This document shows positions 1 through 10,805 of a stretch of DNA of 64,000 nucleotides, piece by piece (position 1 is the stretch's first letter; every line of letters begins with the position of its first letter). A program made the translations under genes and the position numbers. Below the pieces are notes generated by a model. It saw only the letters and a list, made by a program, of their open reading frames with translations. It was not told the origin of the DNA and did not search any database. This stretch comes from Macrotis lagotis (Eukaryota; Chordata; Mammalia; Peramelemorphia; Peramelidae). The DNA is taken from contig NC_133661.1 in NCBI RefSeq assembly GCF_037893015.1, positions 220,738,545 to 220,802,544 of the forward strand, read 5' to 3'.

Positions 1-355
1 TGACCTATTAACAGCACCTGATATCTTCTTTTGATATCCCCAAACCTCCTTAACAAGCATATTTATAATTTAAGCATAAGTTCTCACTGTCCCTTTGTGG
101 TGCCAACTTCTGACAGTTCATCCTGACAGATTTAATCACCTGAGAACATTTTTTCTCTCTTCATTCCCTCTTCTCTCCTTATATAAACAAGCATATGCCA
201 GATCCCTCTTTGCTAGAGTATCTCCCAACTCTTAGCCCATTGTGCTATCTCAATGCCAGTAAAATGCCTATTTGCCTGGAAGAGAGCTCTTTTCTAGTGA
301 ATTCTTTCTCAAACATCCTATACCAAACCCGAATATTTCTGGGTACAAACTCCAA
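1..355 (+). mobile_element. possible LTR fragment (endogenous retrovirus type), cut by the window edge
   Basis: The stretch has the layout of the 3' half of a long terminal repeat. A pyrimidine-rich segment leads to a TATA-like ATATAAA near 181, followed about 70 bases later by an AGTAAA-like polyadenylation motif near 258 and a tail ending around ACTCCAACA near 352. No internal retroviral coding sequence follows: the next bases are a GA microsatellite and single-copy DNA. It would therefore be a solo or truncated LTR. The 5' half is outside the window and no second copy is evident, so the call rests on architecture only. Confidence 0.35.
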
Positions 356-424
356 CAATATTTGATATAAAAGAGAGAGAAGCAGACAAAATTTATATTT
401 GTTTTTAGGTGACATCAACGAGGG

Positions 425-426
<2 letters not shown>

Positions 427-481
<55 letters not shown>
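427..481. repeat. (GA)n microsatellite
   Basis: Uninterrupted GA dinucleotide run of about 55 bases, preceded by a short G run. Confidence 0.95.
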
Positions 482-484
<3 letters not shown>

Positions 485-529
485 GTCTGGGTCCTGCTAT
501 TCATTTCTCTATATATTTTTACTTATGTA

Positions 530-650
530 TGAATTACATGGATAATTAATTAATTTAATTTCTCTGGGTCTTGGTTTCCTCAAATATAAAAGGAAGGGTT
601 TGGGCTACATGATTTCTGAAATACCTTCCATCTTTGGGTCTTTGATATAT
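530..650 (+). mobile_element. MIR-like SINE 3' fragment
   Basis: Shows the MIR-type order GGTTTCCTCA, a short purine spacer, GGGCTACATGATTTCTGA, then a pyrimidine-rich end. Strongly diverged and lacking the tRNA-like head. Confidence 0.45.
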
Positions 651-1234
651 TTGTTTGCTAATTCAAGGGTCCTATTTTGTCAAATGTCAAGAATTTAATG
701 TAATAGTTGGTTCTTCATCAACTATGTTCATTTGATTTTTAGTATTTGTTAGCAATTCAAATTTCTTTTAAAAGTTTCTTGCTTCGTGGTTAAAAAAAAT
801 CAAGTATAAGCCCAATAGGCAGTTGAAGTAAAGGAAATTTGAAAACTGCAGTTGACATTTAAGATAGAAAGAAATGATGACTATAGGGATTCTTATAATT
901 AAATAGGTTAAACAGCTTAATGAAATTAAACTTGAATCTGTCTGAGAAGTGTAATTAGAGAAATGTGGAGCTATAAAAAGGGATGTGAGATAAGTTGGTC
1001 CCTGTTCACTTCCTTCTGAAGAAGATAAATAGTTGACAGGGGGAACAAAGTTGTTGAACCCAAGAATTATGCCAGCAATTTCTTCTTGCCTGAGGCACCT
1101 CTTTATTCCAATATTGTTCTGTCAGGTATGTAGTGTAGACAACTAGGTATGATAGGAAATTTCCTTGCTCTCCAAACTGCCTCCTACTAGTAAAATCTGA
1201 AAAGTTTTTTCTAGAAGTTTCATCTATGTTTGGA

Positions 1235-1385
1235 ATCAGAAGATGTCAATTTGAGTCCCAACTGTTACCTGTCATGAGCAAGTCACTTTGTATCACTAGG
1301 ACTTAGTTTCCTTATTTGTAAAATAGGGAGGGGTAGTTAGACTAAATGATTTCTAAGGGTTCTTCAAGTTTCAAATCTATGATAC
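1235..1385 (+). mobile_element. MIR-like SINE
   Basis: Old CORE-SINE pattern in sense orientation: GAGCAAGTCACTTTG, AGTTTCCTTATTTGTAAAAT and a GACTAAATGATTTCTAAGG tail. No target duplication is visible, as expected for an old copy. Confidence 0.6.
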
Positions 1386-1694
1386 CTTTTTACTTATGGC
1401 TTTGGTTTCTTAAATGAATAAAACAGCAGTAAACTGAGGTTCCTTTGGCTTGAAAAAGAAGCAGAGCACTCATTTTTGTCTTAGAGCAGGAAGGTTCTAA
1501 GCTTAGCCCCTGAGACTGCATCATCTTTCTTTTTTGACAAAGATGGGAAACTATGGGTGCAATATAAGGAGGCATCCACTGATGGGTTGATTAGTTTTGC
1601 TAACACTCTCTCTTTCTTCCTTCTTTTATTCTTTCATATACTGTATGTCTCTCTCTGGGTGAGAAGGGAACAAGGCAGAATATATTGGGAAATG

Positions 1695-1915
1695 AGGGTG
1701 ATATTAATTAGCAATTTATATAGTACATAGTACTAGTACATAGTAAGTACCAGACACTGTGCTAAACATTTGATCCTCACAACAACCCTGAAAGGCAATT
1801 GCTATTATTCTCTCCATTTTACAGATGAGAAAATTGCAGCAAACAGACATTAAATTGAATCTGAACTCAGATCTTTCTGACTCCAAGTCCAGTGTTCTAT
1901 GTGTTACCTAATAAT
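1695..1915 (-). mobile_element. MIR-type SINE (antisense)
   Basis: Antisense MIR/CORE-SINE. On the plus strand it shows CAGACACTGTGCTAAACAT, GATCCTCACAACAACCCTG, CATTTTACAGATGAGAAAAT, CTGAACTCAGATCTTTCTGA and CCAAGTCCAGTGTTCTATG in the family order. Confidence 0.75.
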
Positions 1916-1962
1916 GTTATTATTTGAACAACAACAAAAGCTCTCCTTCTAACCCTGGAGTT

Positions 1963-1977
1963 GGGGGGGGGGGGGGG
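1963..1977. repeat. poly-G tract, 15 bases
   Basis: Uninterrupted run of 15 G between single-copy sequences. Length in such a run is prone to sequencing error. Confidence 0.9.
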
Positions 1978-2129
1978 AGAGGAAGATGAAAAGAAAGAAT
2001 CTAGTAGAAAAAAGCAGACAACTCCTAGCTGGCCTATTCACTTTGGAGCATCTGAAATCCTATTGCAATGATACTTAAGCTGGAGACCTTGGATTCATTT
2101 TTTAAAATGTTTGAAAACTGTTCATCAGT

Positions 2130-2370
2130 GTGATCAATTTCCTTTGTAAACATGTTTATTTTATGCATTTAAATAAAAATTTATTTTATATATTTCAAAA
2201 TGTTATATATCCATCTTATATATGCATTTTGTTCATTTTAGTGAAAATTTTATCATATATAATGTATATATTTTTATTATTTTATGTTATTATTGAATTT
2301 TCCATTAATTTCATTGATTATATTATTATATATTTTATTTTATATATTTTATACATTTAAATTTAAAAAA
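2130..2370. repeat. AT-rich low-complexity stretch
   Basis: About 240 bases built almost only of A and T (TATTTTA and TATATAT motifs). The hydrophobic open frame it carries is a composition artefact. Confidence 0.7.
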
Positions 2371-2819
2371 ACACCATCATCATTCTGAGTGGGGTCTAGA
2401 GGTTTCAGCAGAATGCCACAGGGATTCTTGACACACAAAAAAATTGAGAATCTCTGCCTTATTGGGTTTTGTGCAGGGAAATTCCTCCCACATGAATCCC
2501 AGACTGAGCTGAGGAAAATTGCCTATGATTGATTATATATAGTTGTTATTATAGTAACGGATATCAGCAAATAAATAGTTCCTTCCTTTTTGGCATAAGT
2601 TGACTGACTTATACTAAACAAAGAAAAATTCACTTTCCATCATTTGGTCTTTTTTCCAACCAACAAGTACCTTTTCCCCTGTTTCTGAATGATCTTGTGT
2701 TCTTGGCTGTGCCCCACAAAAGAACATTATCCATATTTTTGGACCTAATGATTTAATTCTACTGAATTCTTTAGGTGGAGAAATTTTCAGTTTGATTATT
2801 TCCCTACCTAAACAAGTCA

Positions 2820-2965
2820 TAATAGATAAAGAACATCAAGACAGAAAGGACTTTAGAGATCATCTTATCCAGTGCCTTAACTATACAGATGAAGAAACTG
2901 AGACCTAGTGAAGAGAAATTACCTATCCAAAATCGCCTAGCAAGGTTTTGACTGTCAGAACTAGA
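2820..2965 (-). mobile_element. MIR-like SINE (antisense)
   Basis: Plus strand shows GACTTTAGAGATCATCTTA, CAGATGAAGAAACTGAG, GAGAAATTACCTATCCAAA and a tail ending GAATCCAGTTC, the diverged antisense MIR pattern. Confidence 0.55.
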
Positions 2966-2984
2966 ATCCAGTTCTTTTGTTCCT

Positions 2985-3480
2985 TAGTTGGGGAATGGTT
3001 AAACAAGTTGTGGGATATGATTGTGATGGGAATACTATTGTACTGTAAGAAATAATGAGCTATTTGATTTTAGAAATACATAGACTTGCATGAAATAATG
3101 AAGAGTGAAATGAGTAGCAGTGGAGAATATTGTATAAGCTAACAGCAATATTGTTCGTGGAACAATTGTGAATGACTAGGTCATTCTGAGGTTTATAAAG
3201 ATTCAAATCAACCACAAAAGACCTATGAAGGAAGATGCTATCCAACTTCAGAAAAAGATAAATAGAGGTATGTACTATATGGTTTTGCTCACATGTGAGC
3301 TCATGTGTACACACAACACATATGTCTATGTCAAATGGTAGCCTTCTCTAGTAGGGAGAGACAGTTCAAAACTTAAAAAGTAACAAAAATAAGCAAAATG
3401 AAATTAAAAAAATGGAATGAAATCTATACTATAAGAAGAGAACATACATTAAAAAGTATTTTATATTATAGGCATGATTG
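2985..3480 (+). mobile_element. old L1 3'-end fragment
   Basis: Sense L1 ORF2 3' region. It shows GTTGGGGAATGGTTAAACA, a diverged GGGATATGATTGTGATGGGAATACTATTGTACTGTAAGAAAT-type segment (given here at about 3009-3052), then CATGAAATAATGAAGAGTG and the 3' UTR. This corresponds to the ORF2p tail that is better preserved at 4.7-5.0 kb on the other strand. Many stops and indels. Confidence 0.65.
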
Positions 3481-3728
3481 CAAAAACTGCAAAAATGAAA
3501 CTATCAATACTGATGTTAATAGTTATAGACAAAGAAAAATTAACAAACTTTGAAAACCTCTCTTGTATTGCAAATATTTTTAATGGAAGGGCTAGCATAT
3601 GAATCATTATTCACAATTAACATAATATTATTCATTTGCTTACCATATTAATTCCAGTTCCTTTATTTGGGCCTTTGAGTTTCCCAAGGCAAGAAAGTTG
3701 TTTTAGTGAAGATGTGTAAAAGGGAGAT

Positions 3729-3970
3729 GGGGCAGCTAGGTGTCATAGTGGATAAAGCATTGATCCTGAAGTCAGGAAGATCTGAGTTCAAATGCGGTCT
3801 CAGATTTTTATTAGCTCTGTGACCTTGGGAAATTCACTTATTCCTGTTTGCCTCAATTTCTTCACCTGTAAAATGAACTGGAGCAGGAAATGGCAAACCA
3901 TAGCAGTAACTTTGTCAAGAAAACCCAAATAGAGTCATGGTGAGTGGGACATTATCAATCAACAACAACC
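3729..3970 (+). mobile_element. long SINE of the RTE-linked type (RTESINE1-like)
   Basis: Begins GGGGCAGCTAGGTG like the short SINE but is longer. It continues through CACCTGTAAAATGAACTGGA, a GGAAATGGCAAACCA segment and AAACCCAAATAGAGTCATGG to an AACAACAACC end. Ends built of CAAC repeats suit mobilisation by RTE-type LINEs. Family name is from memory. Confidence 0.7.
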
Positions 3971-4019
3971 ATGTTAAAGGGGAAGCATTTTCTTAGAAAA
4001 AAAGACACAATTCAGGAAA

Positions 4020-4065
4020 GATAAAGGCAAAAGGAAAAGGCAAAAGAAAAGGAAAAGTGTTATTC
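4020..4065. repeat. purine-rich simple sequence
   Basis: Degenerate AAGGCAAAAGGAAAAGG repeat units over about 45 bases. Confidence 0.6.
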
Positions 4066-4235
4066 CAAGATGCTTTGGGAAGGCTAAGAATGAAGTTAAG
4101 AATTTTGGTCTTCAGAAAAGATGACTGGATGACTTTTCAACTCATGTAATCAAACTTTCAACTTGGGCAGTGTCTTTACTAGGTAAAATAAAATCAAAAT
4201 TTGAAATAATATTGTGTCAGTATTCATCACCAAAT

Positions 4236-5046
4236 TTTCTTTTTTTCTTTTTTTATTAAAGATTTTATTTGAGTTTTTGAGTTTTACAATTTTCCCCCAA
4301 TCTTACTTCCCTTCCCCCACAGAAAGCAATCTGTCAGTCTTTACTTTGTTTCCATGTTGTACACTGATCCAAATTGAGTATGATGAGAGAGAAATCATAT
4401 CCTTAAGGAAGAAACAAGAAGTATAAGCGATAACAAGATCAGACAATAAGATATCTGTTTTTTTCCTAAATTAAAGGGAATAGTCCTTGGACTCTGTTCA
4501 AACTCCACGGCTCTTTCTCTGGATACAGTTGGTATTCTCCATTGTAGACGGTCCAAAATTGTCCCTGATTGTTGCACTGATGGAATGAGCAAGTCCACCA
4601 AGGTTGATTATCACTCCCATGTTGCTATTAGGGTATACAGTGTTTTTTTGGTTCTGCTCATCTCACTCAGCATCAGTTCATGCAAATCCCTCCAGGCTTC
4701 CCTGAAATCTCATCCCTCCTGGTTTCTAATAGAACAATAGTGTTCCATGACATACATATACCACAGTTTGCTAAGCCATTCCTCAATTGAAGGACATTTA
4801 CTTGATTTCCAATTCTTTGCCACCACAAACAGGGCTGCTATGAATATTTTTGTACAAGTGATGTTTTTACCCTTTTTCATGATCTCTTCAGGGTATAGAC
4901 CCAGCAGTGGTATTGCTGGGTCAAAGGGTATGCTCATTTTTGTTGCCCTTTGGGCATAGTTCCAAATTTCTCTCCAGAAAGGTTGGATGAATTCACAGCT
5001 CCACCAACAGTCATCACCCAACATTCAAGAGACTCTGGGAACCTGG
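4236..5046 (-). mobile_element. L1 3' end, 5'-truncated copy A
   Basis: Minus-strand LINE-1. A T-rich run at 4236-4258 is the poly(A) end and is followed by the 3' UTR. A continuous frame at 4710-5024 encodes the ORF2p C-terminus: CWWSCEFIQPFW, IPFDPAIPLLGLYP, TCTKIFIAALFVVAKNWKS and LSKLWYMYVMEHYCSIRNQE, the conserved zinc-knuckle-proximal tail of L1 ORF2p. Upstream of CWW the usual CGxxGxLLH residues are replaced by the same out-of-frame segment (5,011-5,046) seen in copy C at 47,401-47,436. The copy ends exactly where copy C switches to ORF1 sequence. No clear target duplication found. Confidence 0.9.
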
Positions 5047-5190
5047 TAGAAGTATAAAGTTGTTAAATCAGGGCCATCTCACATTATGGGTTTTCCACTG
5101 AGATTTGTTTTTTAACCACTTTATTTCATAGGGAAATAGTAAAGGTTTAAGGGAGGAACTTCACTGTTCACATTAGAAATAAATATCTCC

Positions 5191-5338
5191 AGGCTGCTAG
5201 TTGGTGCAGTGGATAGAGCACCTGCCCTGGAGTCAGGCGAACCTGAGTTCAAATCAGACCTCAGACACTTGATAATTGCCTAGCTGTGTGACCTTGGGCA
5301 AGTCACTTAACCCCATTGCCTTAAGTAAAAAAAAAAAG
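5191..5338 (+). mobile_element. WSINE1-type SINE
   Basis: Sense copy from GCTAGTTGGTGCAGTGGAT through GGAGTCAGGCGAACCTGAG and GACCTTGGGCAAGTCACTT to an A11 tail. AAATATCTC flanks it at 5181-5189 and 5342-5350 (9 bp target duplication). Confidence 0.9.
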
Positions 5339-5489
5339 GAGAAATATCTCTCAAAAAGTTGCACTTGCTATCATCTTAGCCTAGGTGGAAAATTATAGAT
5401 TCTTTTGGGTTCAAGGTCCAGATTTTAGGTAAACATGTTGGTCCCTCCATAAATTAGAATCTTTCCCCCAAATCCCAAGACATTATTTT

Positions 5490-5645
5490 TTATTTTAAAT
5501 TTTTATTTAAGGCAATGGGGTTGAGTGACTTGCTCAAGATCACACAGCTAGGCAATTATTAACTGTCTGAAGGGATCTGAACTCAGGTCCTCCTAACTCC
5601 AGGGCTGATACTCTGTCCAATGCTGTACTTAGCTGCCTGCCCCAG
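5490..5645 (-). mobile_element. WSINE1-type SINE (antisense)
   Basis: Antisense copy running AAGGCAATGGGGTTGAGTG to TTAGCTGCCTGCCCC. GACATTATTTT is duplicated at 5479-5489 and 5646-5656 (11 bp). Confidence 0.9.
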
Positions 5646-5649
5646 GACA

Positions 5650-6525
5650 TTATTTTCAAGGACATCTCAGAATAAACCCACTGGGAGGGACTATGGTTAT
5701 CAAAAGACTCTTACAGAACTAAGAAGAGGAATTCTTTGTTCTATTTATAAACAGAATTTGATCCCAAATTATTAATCCTTGAAATAAAAATATGTGCCCT
5801 CTATACTTATTTTCTAACAATTCAGAAATATATTCTTCACTGTGGCATGGAGTAATCTGCAGTTCCATTTGGCATTTTTGCTGTAGTAGAGTTTTATTGC
5901 TCAACATCATGACCCCAAGTATATCAGACCTTTTTGAAATTGGTTTTTGGCTCTCAGTTTGATTTGTTCTCTCAAAGATTCTGTCAGGGAGCAGGTAGAG
6001 CCTGTCTCTCCTTACTAAGAGTGGCTGCACCTGCATTCATTTCCTCTGAGTCTTTTTTTTTGGTGAATTAAACTTGGCACAGTTCTGTGTTTTTCCTTTA
6101 GCTTGTGCATGCTGGGCAAGGAGTGCAGTTCATTTACTACCTCTTGAGTAGCCCTGTTCAAGTGCATTATTCAGCAGGAGGTCCAGGGAGGCTGCCACTA
6201 TCAGCAACCAGCAGACTGACTTGGAAATCCAAGGCATTTGTAAAAGAGCAGGCATCCTTCTCCTCAGCAACTTGGACCTGAAGCATGTAGAGACAATGGC
6301 TATATTTGTACAATGGTGGGAAAATCGTACAAGGTCAGTGGTTCAGTCTGAGCTACACAATAAAGATTTGGAAGCCTGTGAAATGTTAGATGGCTCACTG
6401 TCAATCTGACAAGTCCAATGTTGTGCCAATAGTCATACAGACCTGGCCATGGTCAAAGGTTCTTTCAGACCAGTTTAGATCATAAGCAATAGCATGTTGC
6501 CACTCCTGAATTGCAAACATCTAAC
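5650..6525. other. unassigned single-copy stretch
   Basis: No repeat or gene recognised. A 105-codon open frame on the minus strand (5719-6036) has no motif, signal peptide or domain that I know. Frames this long are expected by chance in this much DNA. Confidence 0.5.
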
Positions 6526-6526
6526 A

Positions 6527-6529
<3 letters not shown>

Positions 6530-6596
<67 letters not shown>
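6530..6596. repeat. (TC)n microsatellite
   Basis: Perfect TC dinucleotide run of about 67 bases. Confidence 0.95.
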
Positions 6597-6598
<2 letters not shown>

Positions 6599-6754
6599 CA
6601 TATACACATGTTGGGGCAACATCACTGGTCCCCAGCTACCCACCTCAGGGCTCAGCTCCTTTAATTTGGTAAATAAGTGATCCTTTGTTGATGGCACCAC
6701 CTGGTGGCTGACATAGGGATCTATTTGAATCCACCCTCATTTCTTTCTCCTCTC

Positions 6755-6895
6755 TTCAACATGAGGAAATTTGCAACCAAGGTTAAGTGACCTGCGGAGT
6801 CCCAGAGCTGGGAAGTGTCTTGAGGCCAGATTAGAACTCCAGGAGATGAGTCTTTCTGACTTCAGACCCCGCACTCTATCCACAGCTGCTCCACA
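6755..6895 (-). mobile_element. MIR-type SINE (antisense)
   Basis: Antisense old SINE: AACATGAGGAAATTTGCAA, GGTTAAGTGACCTGCGG, GATGAGTCTTTCTGACTTCA and GCACTCTATCCACAGCTGC in order. Confidence 0.65.
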
Positions 6896-6995
6896 ATAGC
6901 ATCTACCTCCTAGGAGTGCTGTGAGAATAAATTCAGATAATATTTGTAAAACTCTTTACAAACCTTTTAGTCCTATGTAAATGCTAGCCATTTTT
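6893..6995 (+). mobile_element. MIR-like tail fragment
   Basis: ATCTACCTCCTAGGAGTGCT, GTGAGAATAAATTCAGATAA, GTAAAACTCTTTACAAACC and CTATGTAAATGCTAGCC is the sense MIR 3' half. Confidence 0.6.
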
Positions 6996-7121
6996 TATTT
7001 GTCTAATTTTAATGAATTCTGCATTTCATATCACTTTCTCACACACATATCAGAAAATCCCTTTTAACTCCTGTCCAACTTTCCCCTGTATCTTTCAATT
7101 CTTATTCTGTTAATCTTTAAT

Positions 7122-7277
7122 TTTTATTTTTTTAGGTTTTTGTAAGGCAATATGGTTAAGTGTCTCGCCCAAGGCCACACAGCTAGGTAGTTATTAAGTG
7201 TCTGAGGCTGGATTTGAACTCAGGTCCTCCTGACTCCAGGGCCGGTGCTCCATCCACTGTGCCACCTAGCCACCCCT
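7122..7277 (-). mobile_element. WSINE1-type SINE (antisense)
   Basis: Antisense copy with TTTGTAAGGCAATATGG to CCACCTAGCCACCCC. Flanked by TAATCTTTAAT at 7111-7121 and 7278-7288 (11 bp). Confidence 0.92.
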
Positions 7278-7289
7278 AATCTTTAATAT

Positions 7290-8470
7290 TTTAAGGGCTC
7301 TGTGTGACTCACTGATGAAGTTAAATTCCTTTGCTAGTTTGGATTACAACCTATGTACTTCTTTTGTGTGATCTTTAAACCATAGAAAATCTATATTTTA
7401 ATATTTCTTGTATATTGATGTAACACCTGCACTGTCATCTGTTATTCCTTGTAATCACAAATGGACTAGATACGCTAGAGCCTTCTTGAAAGATTTGAGA
7501 GACGTGATTGTTAAATTTTCAATATAGGAATTGGCAGATGATACAAATCACAGCTTGCCTTTTTTGTTTTGTTAAATTTTAGATTTAAGAGAGGAAGGAA
7601 ATTTTAATAATGTAAATGAAACAAAACTGTCAGTCATATTTTTGTTTTACTAGTGGACCTGTTAATTTTGTTATACATTATACACTAATATTTTCTAGTA
7701 CACCCTTTGAATCAGTTCATTTTCTTTTCCAGGTATACATTCATTGGTAACATTTGATACAATTTTCTCAAGAAAATTTCTTTTCTATAGAAGATATTTT
7801 ATCATAAAACAAAGAAAACTACTTTGACTTGCTTAGAAAAGTTTTAAGTCCTTCAGAGAAACTGATACTATCAATTCATAAAAGCCCTTGAAGTAGTCAA
7901 AGACCCCTTCATTATCCTACTTAAAGTTTTCTTCTTTCTTCTTAAACCATGATTTTCCTCCAACACCAGCATTCAAAATACATAGCTTTTTAAATTAAAT
8001 TTTATTCAACATTCAATTCAACGATTATTATCTGATATTCAATATTATTGGTCTGGTTTGTTTTCTCACTAGGATTGAAAAAAATCTACTTTCCATACAA
8101 ATGAACATTGTTTCAGTTACTAAGAGATTAAAATATTTCACCTCTATTTTGAACATGATTTCTTTGCCTTTTGGGTTCCAGATCCCTGATTTCCATATGA
8201 ACTCTTTAAGCACAACCCATATGGGCTTTGGGGAATTGACTGAATTTTAATTTCATTCACTTTTTTTATCCATTTGGTTGTCAAACACTGAGGGAAAGCT
8301 TTGAGTGTTGAACTTTGTTCCTATATTTGACATACTTTTATTTCCCTTCTAAGTACATTAAGCACTAGAAATTCTTGTATACTAATAACATAGTAACTAC
8401 ATGTTGGGTATTCTGGGGCATAATGTGACTTTCTTCTCAAGAAAAACTGTGCTGTAGTAACCTATATCAG
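7290..8470. other. unassigned AT-rich stretch
   Basis: About 1.2 kb with no recognised gene or repeat. Open frames are short and lack motifs. Confidence 0.5.
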
Positions 8471-8474
8471 TTTA

Positions 8475-8620
8475 TTTGCTGTCAAAGGGGAGGGGAAGAA
8501 AGGAAGGGAGAGAGAAAAATGTGGAAATATCTTACAAAAAAAAGAATGTTGAAAACTATCTTTGCATGTAGTTGGAATAATAAATAAATAAATTTAAATT
8601 AAAAAAGAAAAACAAAAACA
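8475..8620 (+). mobile_element. L1 3'-terminal fragment
   Basis: GGGAGAGAGAAAAATGTGG, AATGTTGAAAACTATCTTTG, CATGTAGTTGGAATAATAAA followed by an A-rich tail is the extreme 3' end of an older L1 in sense orientation. Confidence 0.6.
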
Positions 8621-8762
8621 ATGTACTTTTAAAGAGGTTGGAGGAAAAGAGAACCATTAGTCACTCCATGTATTCTGATTTTTGCTTCAGAAAACAATTA
8701 TTTTGTTGGTCATGTGGAAGCAGTAGAGAAAATCTGCATCTCTGGCTTAAGTTAGTTAGCTT

Positions 8763-9167
8763 TCAGATATCCCCTGATTTTAAAATTCTGACAAGTCTAT
8801 TTCTGTAGGTGTTCAGCAGAAGTATAACTAATTGCGATTGTGCTTGCGGCAAATTTAAATTGAGGGGGAGTTGTATATGAAGAAGAATCTGAATGTGAGT
8901 GTAATTATGCTGGGAGTGGCCCGGGACAGTGTGACTCACATGTTCAGGAGTGATGGAGAAAGTGAAGGGGGAGGTAAGGAGAGGGATAGAATCTTGGTGG
9001 GATGGGGGTGACTTGGCATGATTGCAACATGTGTGGCAGAGAATTACAAGGAGAGACTTTCCCCCCTCCCCTGTTCCTTCCTCTCTCTCCTTCCACATCA
9101 GCACCTTGGAGAAAAATCTCATTATTGGCCCTTTTCTTGTAATGGCTTCAAAGTTCACATATTGCAA
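8763..9167 (-). other. unassigned 134-codon open frame; probably non-coding
   Basis: One of the longest open frames outside recognised repeats. The predicted product is serine-, leucine- and histidine-rich in its middle, with no domain or motif that I recognise. It sits in single-copy DNA of somewhat higher GC with a few CpG. The plus strand is open in two other frames nearby (9018-9288), which argues for base composition rather than coding. Confidence 0.15.
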
Positions 9168-9384
9168 AACTTGGTTCTTGTTTTACAATGTGATTCAAGA
9201 TTCCATCAAGATATCATCTACCATAAAACTATGCATACCATATGTGTTCTGTAAATACTTTCTAAATGATATTTTTTTGAATTTTTAAAAAATAGTCTGG
9301 AATTATACATTGTATTCTTTTTTCTTTTACCTTCAGAGGCTTTAATGTTCCTCAGAAACCAAGGAGATGTTACTTCTTGAATGT

Positions 9385-9485
9385 AAGAATTTTGTATTTT
9401 ATATTTTTATATATATTATATATATTTATTATATTATATTATATAAATATTTTTATCATTTTATATTAACTAAATTTTAATAATT
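9385..9485. repeat. AT-rich low-complexity stretch
   Basis: Nearly pure A/T with TATATTATAT motifs. Confidence 0.8.
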
Positions 9486-9559
9486 TACATTGACAATATT
9501 CTGAAAGTTATAACAAGTCTATTATGGATAACCTAAAAAATGTTTGTACTTTCCTTTTT

Positions 9560-9925
9560 TTTAATGTCTTTGCTCACTTTGATCCATATATCTAGATGCC
9601 CTCCATCCCATTCTCTGCCTTTTAAATTACTTCTCATTCCATAAATCTAATTCAAATACCACCTCCTCCAAGATTTCCTTGATCTCCCTTTTTTTTTGCC
9701 AATGATGAATCCTATATCAGAACTCACCCAACTCTTTTTGAACCTCTCTTATAGACTTACTATATATAATTGTGTATTTGAGTTATGTTTGCCTTGTCCC
9801 TCTTCTGAATTTTATCTCCAAAGTTTAGAGACCTTGTCTTATCTATATATTGCACCTTCTTACTGCCTACCTTGATACTTTATTCTTATTGATGGTACTT
9901 AATAAATATTTACTAAAATTGAAAC
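9560..9925 (+). mobile_element. L2-type LINE 3' end
   Basis: Sense L2 signature in order: AATACCACCTCCTCCAAGAT, TTTCCTTGATC, a TTAGAGACCTTGTCTTATCT segment and GGTACTTAATAAATATTTAC at the 3' end. Diverged, as expected for an ancient family. Confidence 0.65.
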
Positions 9926-9929
9926 TGGT

Positions 9930-10650
9930 AAATAAATTTGTATTACTTTTCTCATGGTGAATGGAAAGAGAAAATTTTGGTGAAGTCTTGAACAAGAAAA
10001 AACTTAAATTCTCTATAAACAAGAGTCACTTTTATTTGGAATTCTTTATGTGGGAGTGGGTTTTAATGAATCCATTTTTGATGTTTGTTTAGTATTTCGA
10101 TTTTGTTTAATACTTCTTAATTGTGACAGGGAAACCCTGGGAAATGTATCGGCCAATTGACCTTGAGCATTTTTGCTTTTCCAAAGTTGAAGATTAGTCT
10201 ATCTTCCACATAATTTTAAAAAAGTATTTCCTCCCAGATGTTATGCATGAGACATTAGATTTTTTGAATGCCTATAGGAAGCATTTGTGGACTTCTCTGA
10301 AGATCAAATAAGAGTGAAAGAGCACTGAATTTAGAAAATAGCTGTACCTAGGGTAGGACAACTGCAGTTTTTTTCCCCTAGGCAGTTGAAATTTGGATGG
10401 GTCATATCCTTTCTTCCCTGATGGCTCTCCAATGTATATCCCCATATCTTATAATCTTTGACCAGTTTCATATCATGGCATCCTGCAACATCAGTACAAG
10501 CAAACCCTTGCTTCCTTATCTGGATCTTGGACTTAACAGATATTTGCCACTTTCACAGACCCACAGGCTCACTGCCAAATCTAATATAAATTCTCTCTAC
10601 ATCCAGAAGTTAAAGGAGATGTCATCTCTGTGCCTTCCTCCACTCTGTAT
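9930..10650. other. unassigned single-copy stretch
   Basis: No repeat family or gene recognised. Confidence 0.5.
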
Positions 10651-10654
10651 CTCT

Positions 10655-10804
10655 TTTCTTTTTCTTTTTTGCAAGGCAAATGGGTTTAAGTGGCTTGCCC
10701 AAGACCACACAACTAGGTAATTATTAAGTGTCTGAGGCTGCATTTGAACTCAAGTACTTCTGACTCCAGGGCTGGTGCTCTATCCACTGTGCCACCTAGC
10801 GGCC
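10655..10804 (-). mobile_element. WSINE1-type SINE (antisense)
   Basis: Antisense copy TTTTTTGCAAGGCAAATGG to CCACCTAGCGGCCC, with an imperfect target duplication containing CTGTATCTC on both sides. Confidence 0.9.
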
Positions 10805-10805
10805 C

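Noticed and set aside
427..481. Regularly spaced repeats that might suggest a CRISPR-like array
   Set aside because: Simple dinucleotide repeat in a mammalian genome; no spacers.
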